Source of the DNA: JAKPUX01 sp964436305
GTDB taxonomy: Bacteria > Zhuqueibacterota > Zhuqueibacteria > Residuimicrobiales > Residuimicrobiaceae
Assembly (NCBI GenBank): GCA_964436305.1
Contig: CAYTCI010000002.1
Span: forward strand, 62,001 to 126,000
Length of the DNA: 64,000 nt
Direction: 5' to 3'
Position 1 is the stretch's first letter. Each line of letters opens with the position of its first letter. The notes below the pieces were generated by a model that was not told where the DNA came from, ran no database searches, and saw only the letters and a list, made by a program, of their open reading frames with translations. Both the position numbers and the translations under genes were made by a program. Below are positions 1 to 8,511 of the stretch, piece after piece.

Positions 1-656
1 CCCAGCTGAGCGAAAAGTTGGCCGTCGGTCTGGGCGCGCGCTTCATTCAATCCAACCTGTCGCCCTTCGGCGCCGGTTCCGAGCAGGGCGATGGCCGCGC
101 CAGCGCCTTCGGCTTTGACCTCGCTGCCCTCTACAAGATCTCCAACACCTTCAGCGCAGGCGCCAACCTCTCCAATATGGGTCCCAAAATCACCTATATC
201 GACGCCTCTCAGGCCGACCCCCTGCCGACCAACCTCCGCGTCGGTTTCGCCGCACATGCCATCAACAACAAGTACAACAAGCTGACCTTCGTCGCCGATC
301 TCAACAAGACGATGGTCAAACGCTACTCGGATGGCACCTCCGATCCCTTTTACAAGGCGATCTTCACCTCTCCCTGGGTCGAGAAAAAGCGCACGGGCGC
401 TTCCAACGACACCAGCAACGTCCAGTATGACAACGTTTTCAAGGGAATCGTCAGCGGCGGCGCCGAATACTGGTACAACGACCTCTTCGCCCTGCGCGCC
501 GGCTATTACTGGGACCCGGACGGCAAGGTGGACTATTTCAGCCTCGGCGCCGGTATCGCCTACAACCTTTACCGCTTCGATTTCAGCTATGTCTCGGCCG
601 ATGAGGGCCATCCCCTCGCCAACACCATGCGCTTTTCGCTGAGCATCGGCTTTTAA
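1..656 (+). CDS. PorV/PorQ-like outer-membrane beta-barrel protein, C-terminal part
   Basis: The frame is open to the left edge, so this is the C-terminal ~217 residues of a longer gene. The sequence alternates aromatic and glycine residues in short amphipathic strands (for example FSAGANLSNMGPKI, YNDLFALRAGYYWDPDG) and ends in FSLSIGF, a terminal aromatic typical of outer-membrane barrels. This pattern is that of the PorV/PorQ (UPF0164-type) family, whose members in type IX secretion shuttle or anchor secreted proteins. A second member lies at 22965-24029. The proteins with FlgD/YPNPFN-like C-termini elsewhere in the window are plausible clients. Family assignment is by recognition; the specific role is inferred. 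Confidence 0.7.
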   Translation, partial: QLSEKLAVGLGARFIQSNLSPFGAGSEQGDGRASAFGFDLAALYKISNTFSAGANLSNMGPKITYIDASQADPLPTNLRVGFAAHAINNKYNKLTFVADLNKTMVKRYSDGTSDPFYKAIFTSPWVEKKRTGASNDTSNVQYDNVFKGIVSGGAEYWYNDLFALRAGYYWDPDGKVDYFSLGAGIAYNLYRFDFSYVSADEGHPLANTMRFSLSIGF

Positions 657-679
657 GCGATCATTTGGCGGTTCCGCAC

Positions 680-711
680 AAGGGCAAAAGCTTGCAAAAG
701 CTTTTGCCCTT
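680..711 (+). terminator. 12-bp hairpin after the PorV-like gene
   Basis: A perfect 12-bp inverted repeat (AAGGGCAAAAGC at 680-691, GCTTTTGCCCTT at 700-711) with an 8-nt loop sits 24 bases after the stop codon. No T-run follows the stem on this strand, so it may be a weak terminator or an mRNA-end structure instead of a classic intrinsic terminator. Confidence 0.45.
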
Positions 712-721
712 CGCATATTGT
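692..721 (+). promoter_or_regulatory. possible sigma70-type promoter for the M6-like gene
   Basis: TTGCAA (692-697) and TATTGT (716-721) are separated by 18 bases, 43 bases before the ATG at 764. The -35 lies inside the preceding hairpin. The match is only moderate. Confidence 0.35.
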
Positions 722-763
722 ACCCCGCGCAGTATCTTGGTTTCTCATTTTCCGGGTCGGATC

Positions 764-3700
764 ATGCAACGACGCTTTTTCCGCTTTCTCCCCGCCCTTT
801 GCCTTCTCGGGGCCTTGTTGGCCGCTGCAGCCTCGCCGCTCTTTGCCGCCGGCATGCCCGGCGCGCGTATCCTCGCCGCACCCCTGGCCGCGCCACGCCT
901 GACCCAGGGGCCGGTGCGCATCCTCGCCCTGCGCGTCGAATTCGTCGCCGATGACCTCGCCACCACGACCGGCAACGGCCGCTTCGATCTCGGCAGCACC
1001 TCCAGCAATCCCCTGGACCCGCCGCCGCACAACCGCACCTATTTCCAGCACCAACTGCTCGGTCTGGCCAACTATTTTGCCCGCGTCTCGGGCGGCCGCG
1101 TTCAGATTTCGGCCGATACCTTCCCGCAGGCGGAGAACGAGGCCTACCAGCTGCAGCACGACATGGTCTGGTACAGCGGCATGGAGGACGAAACCCTGCA
1201 GCAGCAGCGCTGGGCGGAGTTGCTGCGTGATGCCCTGCAGCTGGCTTCCGCCGGCGGCGGGATCGATTTCAGCCGTTACGACGCGCTGATGGTCTTTCAT
1301 GCCGGCGCCGGCCAGGATTTTGCTTTCGACATCGACTATACCCCCTACGACATCCAGTCGGTCTATATGGATGCGGCGGCGCTCGCCGGCGGCCTCGGTG
1401 AGGATCCCGCCACCTTCAAGGGTATCGCCTGCCCGGGCGGCGTCTACTTCCGCAACGGCATCATTTTGCCCGAAACCCAGAACCAGGAAGGTTACAACCT
1501 CGGCCTGCTCGGCACCATCACCCTGCTCTTCGGCAGTCAGCTCGGCATGCCCAGCCTCTTTGACACCCGCAGCGGCCGCGCCGGCATCGGCTCCTGGGGG
1601 CTGATGGACCAGGGCTCCTACAATTTCCAGGGGTACATCCCCGCCGAGCCGAGCGCCTGGGAAAAGATCTATATGGGCTGGGAGAGCCCGGTCGTCGTCC
1701 AGAGCGGCAAGGGGGTGCGCATCGGCGCATCGCGAACCGTCTCGGCCCCGCACATCATCAAGGTGCCGGTGACGGCCAGCGAATACTATCTCATCGAAAA
1801 CCGTCAGCGCGATCCCAACCAGGACCACCGGACCATCGGCCGCGACGAGAACGGCAAAAAGGCTGAATTCGACTCGACCGGCCGCGTCGTTGCCGCAGCC
1901 GGCATCGGCGTGCTGACCCGCGTTGACGAATACGATTTCGGCCTCCCCGGCGGCGGACTGCTGATCTGGCATATCGATGAGGCCGTGATTCAGGCCAATC
2001 TGGCCAGCAATACCGTCAATGGCCAGATGAACCACCGCGGCGTCGATCTGGTCGAGTGCGACGGCGCCCAGGATATCGGCTACCTCTACAGCATGCTCGA
2101 TGCCGGCTATGGCACCGAAAACGGCGACTGGTGGGACCCCTGGTGGGCTGGCAACGAATCGCATCTCTATGTCAACCATGCCGATGAGGTGGTCTTTTCG
2201 GCTACCTCCATCCCCAACAGCAACGGCTATAACGACGCGGTCACGCGGATCCGCTTCGACCATTTTTCGCACCTCGATTCGGTCATGACCCTCGATATCT
2301 CCTCCGGCGCCATCAAGCCTGGCTTCCCGCGCCTGGAGGCGGTCGGAAGTGGTCTGGATCCCGCCACCCTGGCCGCGCGCCCTGGCAAGAGGGGGGAGAC
2401 GGGCGTGTTGGCCGCAGCCACCCGATCGGGCCAGCTCTATCTCTGGCGCAGCGACGGCAGCGCATTCCTCAGCAGCGGCTATGTCGCCGCCTGGCCACTC
2501 GTTGCACCGGCGGGCGCCTCACTGTTTGCCGATCTCGACCAGAACGGCACCGATGAGCTCTATTACCCCGCCGTCAGCGGCGAACTCTATGCCTATAACC
2601 TCGCCGAAAAGGCCTCCGCCCCGGGATTGCTCGATCTGCGCGGCATCTATTCATTCAACGACAGCCCGCGCACACCCCTGGCCGTGCTGGCGGGCGATCA
2701 TCCCGCCCTGCTGCTCGGCGACAGCCGCGGACGGATCTCGGCTCTCCGCTACGACGGCGCCGATGGTCCGCTCAAGGCGGCCGAGAGCCTCGAGGGCAAC
2801 GGCTCCGCCATCTCCGGACTGGCCGTGACGCCCGATGGCCTGGTGGTGGCCGCCACTGACGATGGCCGGATCACCGCGCTGCGGTTCGATCCTCTGACCC
2901 TGCTTTGGCAGCGGCAGAGCGGCCTCGGCCCGAGCCAGCCGTTGATCGCCGATTTCGATGGTCTCCCCGGCTATGAGATTGCCGCTCTTGACACCAGCGG
3001 TGTACTCGCCTCCTTCACCGCCGACGGCGTCCTGCTCGGCCGTTATCAGGCGCCCGTACCACTCACCGGCGCCGGCGCCCCGGCTCTCGGCGATATCGAC
3101 CTCGACGGCCTGCCGGAAATCCTCTGCGCCACCCGTCAAGCCGCTGCCGCCTTTGAATTCAACGGCGCGCTGGTGCTCAACTATCCGGTCGCCGCAGCCT
3201 CGGGCGGTGTTGTCCCTGGCAGCCCGCTCTTTGTCAAGGTGAAAGCGGGGGGTGACACCAGACTCCTTTTCACCGGCGGTGACGGTCTGATCCATGCCGC
3301 TACGGCGCGTGGTGAGGCCGCTGCGGGATTCCCGCTCGACGCCAATACCGCCGCCGGCGCGGCGCTGCTGCTTGCAGACCTCGACGGCGACGGCGCTCTC
3401 GAGCTGGCGGCCGCCGGCAGCGACGGCAGCCTCAACCTTTTCGATCCCGGCTTCGAGGCCGGCGCGTTCCCGATTTGGGGCCAGACCGGCGGCGCAGGAC
3501 GCACCTTCTGCCTGCCCGGAAGCTCCACACCACCGGTCCCGGTCTCCGATCTCCTGCCGGCGCGCAAGGTCTTTTGCTATCCCAATCCCGCGGCGGAGGG
3601 CCTGGCCACCATCCGCTTCACCCTGAGCCGTCCGGCCGATGCGGTACGCGTACGCCTCTTTGACCTTGCCGGCAATTTTGTCGAGGAACTGGTGCGCAGC

Positions 3701-3835
3701 GGACTCGGCGTCGGCGATCACGAGATCGTCTGGAATGTCGCACGGGTGCAGAGCGGCGTCTATCTGGCTAAAGTCACCGCCGAGGCTGGCGGTACCAGCC
3801 GTTTCGAAATCATCAAGATAGCGGTGACCAACTGA
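764..3835 (+). CDS. secreted M6-like metalloprotease homologue with lost zinc motif and C-terminal sorting domain
   Basis: A 1023-residue exported protein. ATG 764 is chosen because a signal peptide starts there (MQRRFFRFLPALCLLGALLAA); the frame is open upstream from a TTG at 665. Residues ~40-330 follow the M6 (immune inhibitor A type) layout, including YFARVSGG, the WGLM motif and SAWEKIYMGW. Where the family has HEFGHxLGLPDLYD, this protein reads LLFGSQLGMPSLFD (residues 254-258, bases 1523-1537), so both zinc histidines and the catalytic glutamate are absent. Residues ~560-920 hold beta-propeller/VCBS-like repeats (FADLDQNGTDE, LADLDGDGALE). The last ~90 residues (VFCYPNPAAEG onwards) form a FlgD-like/type IX sorting domain. 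It is probably a non-catalytic surface or binding protein. Confidence 0.8.
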   Translation: MQRRFFRFLPALCLLGALLAAAASPLFAAGMPGARILAAPLAAPRLTQGPVRILALRVEFVADDLATTTGNGRFDLGSTSSNPLDPPPHNRTYFQHQLLGLANYFARVSGGRVQISADTFPQAENEAYQLQHDMVWYSGMEDETLQQQRWAELLRDALQLASAGGGIDFSRYDALMVFHAGAGQDFAFDIDYTPYDIQSVYMDAAALAGGLGEDPATFKGIACPGGVYFRNGIILPETQNQEGYNLGLLGTITLLFGSQLGMPSLFDTRSGRAGIGSWGLMDQGSYNFQGYIPAEPSAWEKIYMGWESPVVVQSGKGVRIGASRTVSAPHIIKVPVTASEYYLIENRQRDPNQDHRTIGRDENGKKAEFDSTGRVVAAAGIGVLTRVDEYDFGLPGGGLLIWHIDEAVIQANLASNTVNGQMNHRGVDLVECDGAQDIGYLYSMLDAGYGTENGDWWDPWWAGNESHLYVNHADEVVFSATSIPNSNGYNDAVTRIRFDHFSHLDSVMTLDISSGAIKPGFPRLEAVGSGLDPATLAARPGKRGETGVLAAATRSGQLYLWRSDGSAFLSSGYVAAWPLVAPAGASLFADLDQNGTDELYYPAVSGELYAYNLAEKASAPGLLDLRGIYSFNDSPRTPLAVLAGDHPALLLGDSRGRISALRYDGADGPLKAAESLEGNGSAISGLAVTPDGLVVAATDDGRITALRFDPLTLLWQRQSGLGPSQPLIADFDGLPGYEIAALDTSGVLASFTADGVLLGRYQAPVPLTGAGAPALGDIDLDGLPEILCATRQAAAAFEFNGALVLNYPVAAASGGVVPGSPLFVKVKAGGDTRLLFTGGDGLIHAATARGEAAAGFPLDANTAAGAALLLADLDGDGALELAAAGSDGSLNLFDPGFEAGAFPIWGQTGGAGRTFCLPGSSTPPVPVSDLLPARKVFCYPNPAAEGLATIRFTLSRPADAVRVRLFDLAGNFVEELVRSGLGVGDHEIVWNVARVQSGVYLAKVTAEAGGTSRFEIIKIAVTN

Positions 3836-3890
3836 ACGGTAGCCGCCGGACTCGATCTGTAGTGGACGCGATCACAGGATATTTCTGCTT

Positions 3891-6800
3891 ATGAGACGGA
3901 CCAGAATCAAGGCGCTTCTCGCAACCGGGCTGATGCTGATGCTGCTTCCGGTATCCCGGCTTTTCGCCCAGGAGGAGCCGATCAATCACACCGAGCTGGA
4001 CTGGTATACGATCAAGACCGAGCATTTCCAGGTACACTTTCACCAGGGCGCCGAGCGCAGCGCGCAAACCGTCGCCAAGGTGGCCGAGGAGATCTATGGG
4101 CCGATCACTGCGCTCTACCACCACCATCCGAACGGATTGATCCATTTTATCATCAAGGACTATGACGACAACTCCAACGGCGCCGCCTTTTACTATGACA
4201 ACAAGGTCGAGATCTGGGCGCCGCAGATGACCTTTATCCTGCGCGGCACCCACGACTGGCTGCGTAACGTCGTCACCCACGAGTTCAGCCATATGATTTC
4301 GCTTGGTGCGGCGCGCAAGATGCCGCGCAAGATTCCCGCCCTCTATCTGCAGATGTTCGGCTATGAACCGGAAAAACGCGAGGACGTCCTTTATGGGTAT
4401 CCGAACGTCATCGCCTCCTATCCCATTGCCATGACCGCGGTGCCGATGTGGATGGCCGAGGGCATGGCGCAGATGCAGGTCCCGGGCCTGCAGTATGACC
4501 TGTGGGACAGCCATCGCGACATGCTCATCCGCAGCGCCATCACCGCCGGCAAGGCCCTCAGCTACGACGAAATGGGCGTCTTCGGCAAGAACAGCCTGGG
4601 CAACGAACGCACCTATAACTCCGGCTATGCCCTGATCCGCTACATCATCCGCCAGCACGGTCCTGAGGCGCTGCAAAAGCTCAGCGATGGCCTATCGAGC
4701 CCGCTCTCCTTCACTGCGAACGGCGCCCTCAAGCAGGCCACCGGCCTGGACGGCGGACAGCTTTATCAGCAGTGGCAGGAGCAGATGCGGCGCTACTATG
4801 GCCAGCGTCTGGCGGTGATCGACTCCCATCGCGTCGTGAGCGAGATCCTCACCCTCAGGGGATTGGGCAATACCCACGCCGCCTGGTCGCCGGACGGCAA
4901 ACAGCTCGCCTTTTGCGGCAGCGAGGCCAACGATTACCTCAGCCTCACCCATCTTTGCCTGTATGACGCGGTCAGCGGCAAACGCAAGGTGCTCAAACGC
5001 GGGGTCAACAGTCCGATTTCCTGGAGCCGGGACGGCCAGTCGCTCTATTACTGCCGCATCGAGCGCGGCCGCTATGGTTCCCATCTCAGCGATCTCTTCC
5101 GCTACGATCTCAAGAGCGGCAAGGAGAAGCGCCTCACCCGGCGGATGCGCGCCTTCGCCCCCGATCTGGCGCCGGACGGCCGCAGCCTGGTCTGCGCCGT
5201 GCAGAAGGATGGCACCGATAATTTGCTGCTGCTGGATGCCGAGGGCAACGTGATCCGCCCGCTGACGACGTTCAGCCAGGGCGAAGCGGTCGATTCGCCG
5301 CGCTTCTCGCCTGACGGCCGTTCGATTGTCTACTCGCAGGCCCGCCGTCACGGCCGGGAACTGGTCCTGCTCGATATCGCAACCGGCGAACGTCATCCCC
5401 TGGTGGCGGAGAGCGGCGATGCCCGCGATCCCGTCTATGCACCGGACGGCCAGCGGATCTACTTCGCCTGGGACCGGAGCGGCATTTTCAATATCTACAG
5501 CGTCCGGCCCGATGGCGGTGACCTGACGCTGTGGACCAACACCCCGGGCGGGGCTTTCATGCCCACGGTTGCGAACACCGGGGAACTGGCCTGGTCGGAG
5601 TTCCAGTACGACGGCTACAAGATCGCCCGGCTGCGCAACCCGCAGCCCGTTCCCGCGGCATGGGCCCGCTATCCCCAGGCGGACAACGCCGATGAACTCG
5701 GCCTGACCGAGCGGGAAACCCCGGCCAGCCTGCTGGCCCTGCGCGATTTCGACGACACCCGCCTGCCCGAGTACAAGGCGGAACCCTACGAGATGACCTA
5801 CGGCCAGATCTCCCTGCTGCCGCGGGCCATGATCGACTACAAGACCCTGAAGCTCGGCAGTTATTTCACCGCCAGTGACATCCTCGATCGTTACTCCATT
5901 TTCGGCGGCGCGACCCTTAACAGGCAGATGGATCTCGATGCCTTTGCCATCGCGGAAATGCGCCGGTTCAAGCCGACCCTCTTCATCGAACTCTATGCCT
6001 TCTCGCGCCATATCAAGCGCGATATCGAGGTGATCGAGGATTACCCGATCAAGGCCGGCGTCGACATCCGTTTCAACATCCTCGAAGCCGATCTCGGCGG
6101 CCGGATCAATCTGGCCGAGGGACAGACCCTGCGCGCGGCCTTTGCCCACAGCCGTTACACCAGCAAGATCGGCAATTTCTTTTTCAAGGGGATTGACTGG
6201 GTCTCACCGGCGAACACCTATTTCATCGGCAACCAGCTATCCGCCACCTGGAACCTCAACGCCGTCGCTCCGGGCGTGACATCCGACATCAATCCACGCT
6301 TCGGGCGCAAGGCAGAGATTCGTTACGGCTACGAGCGCAACCGCTTTTTTGAGGATTTCGCCACCGACAACAGCTACGGCACCCTCCAGGAGGTCTATGC
6401 GCAGTACAATTACCACAAGCTGGAGGTGAACTGGCACGAGTACAGGCCGGCCCCCTGGGCCCACCGTCATGGCCTCTCCGCCAATCTCCAGGCGGGCTGG
6501 ATCGATCGGCCGGTCGACAGCTTTTTTAACTTTTTTGCCGGCGGCCTGCCGGGACTGCGCGGTTATCCCTATTACAGCATCGAGGGACGCAAATTGCTGC
6601 TCGGCCGTTTTTCCTATCGTCTGCCCGTGCTGACCGGCTTCCAGAAGCAGTTCCTCCACCTGACCGGCGATAATCTCGTGCTCGGCGCCTTTTTCGACTA
6701 TGGCAATGCCTTCGACGAGGACCAGGTGGACCTCAGCCACTTCAAACGCGCGGTTGGCGGCTCCTTGCGCGCAGGGGTTTTCTCCTTTTACGGATTCCCA

Positions 6801-6914
6801 ACCGCCCTCTCCTTCGAGGCCGCCTACGGGCTGGACCGCGTCGAAAATGGCGGACAGCGGTACGGCCGCGAATGGCGCTACTATCTGATGGCATTGTTTG
6901 ACTTTATGGATTGA
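3891..6914 (+). CDS. HExxH metalloprotease / TolB-like propeller / Omp85-type barrel fusion
   Basis: A 1007-residue protein with a signal peptide ending near residue 26. Residues ~35-300 look like a gluzincin (peptidase MA clan): HEFSH at 130-134 supplies two zinc histidines and the catalytic Glu131, and MAEGMAQ places the likely third ligand at Glu190. Residues ~320-600 contain at least five PD40/TolB propeller repeats (AAWSPDGKQLAF, SPRFSPDGRSIVYS, PVYAPDGQRIYFAW). Residues ~640-1007 resemble the C-terminal Omp85/BamA barrel, including the GLRGYPYYSIEGR motif of strand/loop 6. The protease and propeller would lie in the periplasm and the barrel in the outer membrane. It follows the M6-like gene after 55 bases and probably shares its transcript. 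Substrate unknown. Confidence 0.75.
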   Translation: MRRTRIKALLATGLMLMLLPVSRLFAQEEPINHTELDWYTIKTEHFQVHFHQGAERSAQTVAKVAEEIYGPITALYHHHPNGLIHFIIKDYDDNSNGAAFYYDNKVEIWAPQMTFILRGTHDWLRNVVTHEFSHMISLGAARKMPRKIPALYLQMFGYEPEKREDVLYGYPNVIASYPIAMTAVPMWMAEGMAQMQVPGLQYDLWDSHRDMLIRSAITAGKALSYDEMGVFGKNSLGNERTYNSGYALIRYIIRQHGPEALQKLSDGLSSPLSFTANGALKQATGLDGGQLYQQWQEQMRRYYGQRLAVIDSHRVVSEILTLRGLGNTHAAWSPDGKQLAFCGSEANDYLSLTHLCLYDAVSGKRKVLKRGVNSPISWSRDGQSLYYCRIERGRYGSHLSDLFRYDLKSGKEKRLTRRMRAFAPDLAPDGRSLVCAVQKDGTDNLLLLDAEGNVIRPLTTFSQGEAVDSPRFSPDGRSIVYSQARRHGRELVLLDIATGERHPLVAESGDARDPVYAPDGQRIYFAWDRSGIFNIYSVRPDGGDLTLWTNTPGGAFMPTVANTGELAWSEFQYDGYKIARLRNPQPVPAAWARYPQADNADELGLTERETPASLLALRDFDDTRLPEYKAEPYEMTYGQISLLPRAMIDYKTLKLGSYFTASDILDRYSIFGGATLNRQMDLDAFAIAEMRRFKPTLFIELYAFSRHIKRDIEVIEDYPIKAGVDIRFNILEADLGGRINLAEGQTLRAAFAHSRYTSKIGNFFFKGIDWVSPANTYFIGNQLSATWNLNAVAPGVTSDINPRFGRKAEIRYGYERNRFFEDFATDNSYGTLQEVYAQYNYHKLEVNWHEYRPAPWAHRHGLSANLQAGWIDRPVDSFFNFFAGGLPGLRGYPYYSIEGRKLLLGRFSYRLPVLTGFQKQFLHLTGDNLVLGAFFDYGNAFDEDQVDLSHFKRAVGGSLRAGVFSFYGFPTALSFEAAYGLDRVENGGQRYGREWRYYLMALFDFMD

Positions 6915-6931
6915 ATGGAAGGGAGTTGAAG

Positions 6932-7753
6932 ATGAAGAAGGTCCTTCTGGCTGCCCTGCTGACAACGGCGGCTGTTGCACAGGCCGGAGATTGGCACGAT
7001 TTTATCCTCACCAGTCCGCGCACCCGGCTGGCTCTGGCCGATACCGCGGCTATTCAGGATTCGACCGATCAGTCCGCTGAGACCTGGGTCACACCCAAAA
7101 TGCCCGCCAAAGCCCTGCTCCTCTCCGCCGTCCTGCCGGGCGCCGGCCAGATCTATGACGGTGAATACCTCAAGGCCCTCGGATTCCTCGCGGTCGAAGC
7201 GGCGAGCTGGTATTTCTACAGCGGCTACCAGGGCAAGGGCAATGATATCGAGGACGAGTATGAAAAGTACGCCGACACCCACTGGAGCGAGGATAAATAC
7301 TGGCAAGCCATCGCGTCGATGTCCGGCAAACCGGCCGATGATATCGAGGCGCTGCGCGAATGGGAACACCTCAATTTCAGCCACGGCCTGCATCTGACCA
7401 AGGATCAGCAGTATTACGAGATGATCGGCAAGTATAACCAGTTCAACTATGGCTGGAATGATATCTATACCACCACCCCGAGTCCGACCGACAAGATGAC
7501 CTATCTCAAGGAGCAGGTCCGCTCGCCGCGCCGGCTCTATTACGAAACCCGCCGCGACGCCAGCAACCGCAATTTCAAGCATGCAACCACCTGCCTGACC
7601 GTGGTCATTCTCAATCACATGGCCAGCGCCCTTGAGTCGGCCTGGAGCGTCAGCCACCACAACCGCGAGATCGCCGAGGCCCGCCTCTACTTCGAGCCGC
7701 GGCAGATGGACCAGCAGCGTTACAGCGCCTTAACCTTGCGCGTGGATTGGTGA
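6932..7753 (+). CDS. DUF5683-like small membrane protein (paralogue 1)
   Basis: 273 residues from ATG 6932, chosen over the upstream in-frame TTG 6911 because a GGGAG-type ribosome site precedes it and a clean signal peptide follows (MKKVLLAALLTTAAVAQA). A glycine-rich hydrophobic hairpin, PAKALLLSAVLPGAGQIYDGEYLKALGFL, resembles the DUF5683/TM2-like segment found in FCB-group proteins. A second hydrophobic segment with LNHMASALESAWSVSHHNR lies near the C-terminus. The central region is charged and tyrosine-rich. It directly precedes a shorter paralogue at 7759, with 5 bases between stop and start, and follows the protease-barrel fusion. Function unknown; an envelope role is inferred. Confidence 0.65.
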   Translation: MKKVLLAALLTTAAVAQAGDWHDFILTSPRTRLALADTAAIQDSTDQSAETWVTPKMPAKALLLSAVLPGAGQIYDGEYLKALGFLAVEAASWYFYSGYQGKGNDIEDEYEKYADTHWSEDKYWQAIASMSGKPADDIEALREWEHLNFSHGLHLTKDQQYYEMIGKYNQFNYGWNDIYTTTPSPTDKMTYLKEQVRSPRRLYYETRRDASNRNFKHATTCLTVVILNHMASALESAWSVSHHNREIAEARLYFEPRQMDQQRYSALTLRVDW

Positions 7754-7758
7754 ACCCT

Positions 7759-8445
7759 ATGAAGCGAATCGCATTCTGGATCTGCTCGGCGATTCTCCTC
7801 GCCACCGCGCCCCTGGCCACCGGCGGCGGACTTGACGCGCAAGAGGAGAAGGCTCCCCTCTCTCTGGAGGCCCGGTCGAAAGGCAAGGCGATGATGCTCT
7901 CTTTCCTGCTGCCAGGACTCGGTGAACGCTATGCCGGAGCGATCACCAAATCGCACCTCTTCCTCGGTACCGAGATCAGCTTGTGGCTTGGCTATGCCGG
8001 CTTTACGACCTACTCCAGCTGGCGGCGCGATGAGCTCGAGAGCTTCGCCGCCCGCCATGCCGGCGTGGATCCGCGCGGCAAGAACGATACCTACTATACC
8101 AATATCGGCAACTATGCCGACATCGGGCAGTACAACGCCGCCAAACTGCGCCAGCGTAACCTCGATGACTATTACGCCGATGTGGCGAGCTATTACTGGA
8201 AATGGGATACCGCTGCCAACAAGGCCCATTTCGACCAGCTGCGCATCTCCTCGGAAAAGGGGCGCAACCGCGCCACCTTCGTCCTCGGCGCCATCTTCGC
8301 CAACCATCTGGTCAGCGCCATCGACGCGGTCTGGAGCGTCAGCCGTTATAATAAAAAGCTCGCCGGCCGGACGGAGTGGCATCTGCAATTCGGCGACGGC
8401 ATCTTCCAGCCCCGCTGCCTTTTCTCCCTGCAAACCCGCTTTTAA
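7759..8445 (+). CDS. DUF5683-like small membrane protein (paralogue 2)
   Basis: 228 residues from ATG 7759 (MKRIAFWICSAILLATAPLA signal peptide); in-frame GTG and TTG codons just upstream overlap the previous stop and are less likely starts. It repeats the architecture of its neighbour: KGKAMMLSFLLPGLGERYAGAITKSHLFLG near residue 40 and ANHLVSAIDAVWSVSRYNKKL near the C-terminus, with a tyrosine-rich middle. Matching motifs in the same order show the pair arose by duplication, although they have diverged strongly. It is the last gene of the left-hand plus-strand operon. Function unknown. Confidence 0.65.
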   Translation: MKRIAFWICSAILLATAPLATGGGLDAQEEKAPLSLEARSKGKAMMLSFLLPGLGERYAGAITKSHLFLGTEISLWLGYAGFTTYSSWRRDELESFAARHAGVDPRGKNDTYYTNIGNYADIGQYNAAKLRQRNLDDYYADVASYYWKWDTAANKAHFDQLRISSEKGRNRATFVLGAIFANHLVSAIDAVWSVSRYNKKLAGRTEWHLQFGDGIFQPRCLFSLQTRF

Positions 8446-8452
8446 ACGCCAA

Positions 8453-8483
8453 AGCCGGTGGCTGCATTTCTGCGACCACCGGC
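8453..8483. terminator. hairpin between convergent genes
   Basis: An 8-bp inverted repeat (GCCGGTGG at 8454-8461, CCACCGGC at 8476-8483) lies between the convergent ends at 8445 and 8512. There is no T-run, so a terminator role is only suggested by its position. Confidence 0.4.
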
Positions 8484-8511
8484 CTGACCATACCTCGGCA
8501 CCTTTCCGGCT

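Noticed and set aside
653..2272. 539-codon minus-strand open frame opposite the M6-like gene
   Set aside because: Its product is low-complexity Ala/Gly/Val-rich with no domain or ribosome site. It is an antisense shadow caused by high GC; the plus-strand frame has clear domains.
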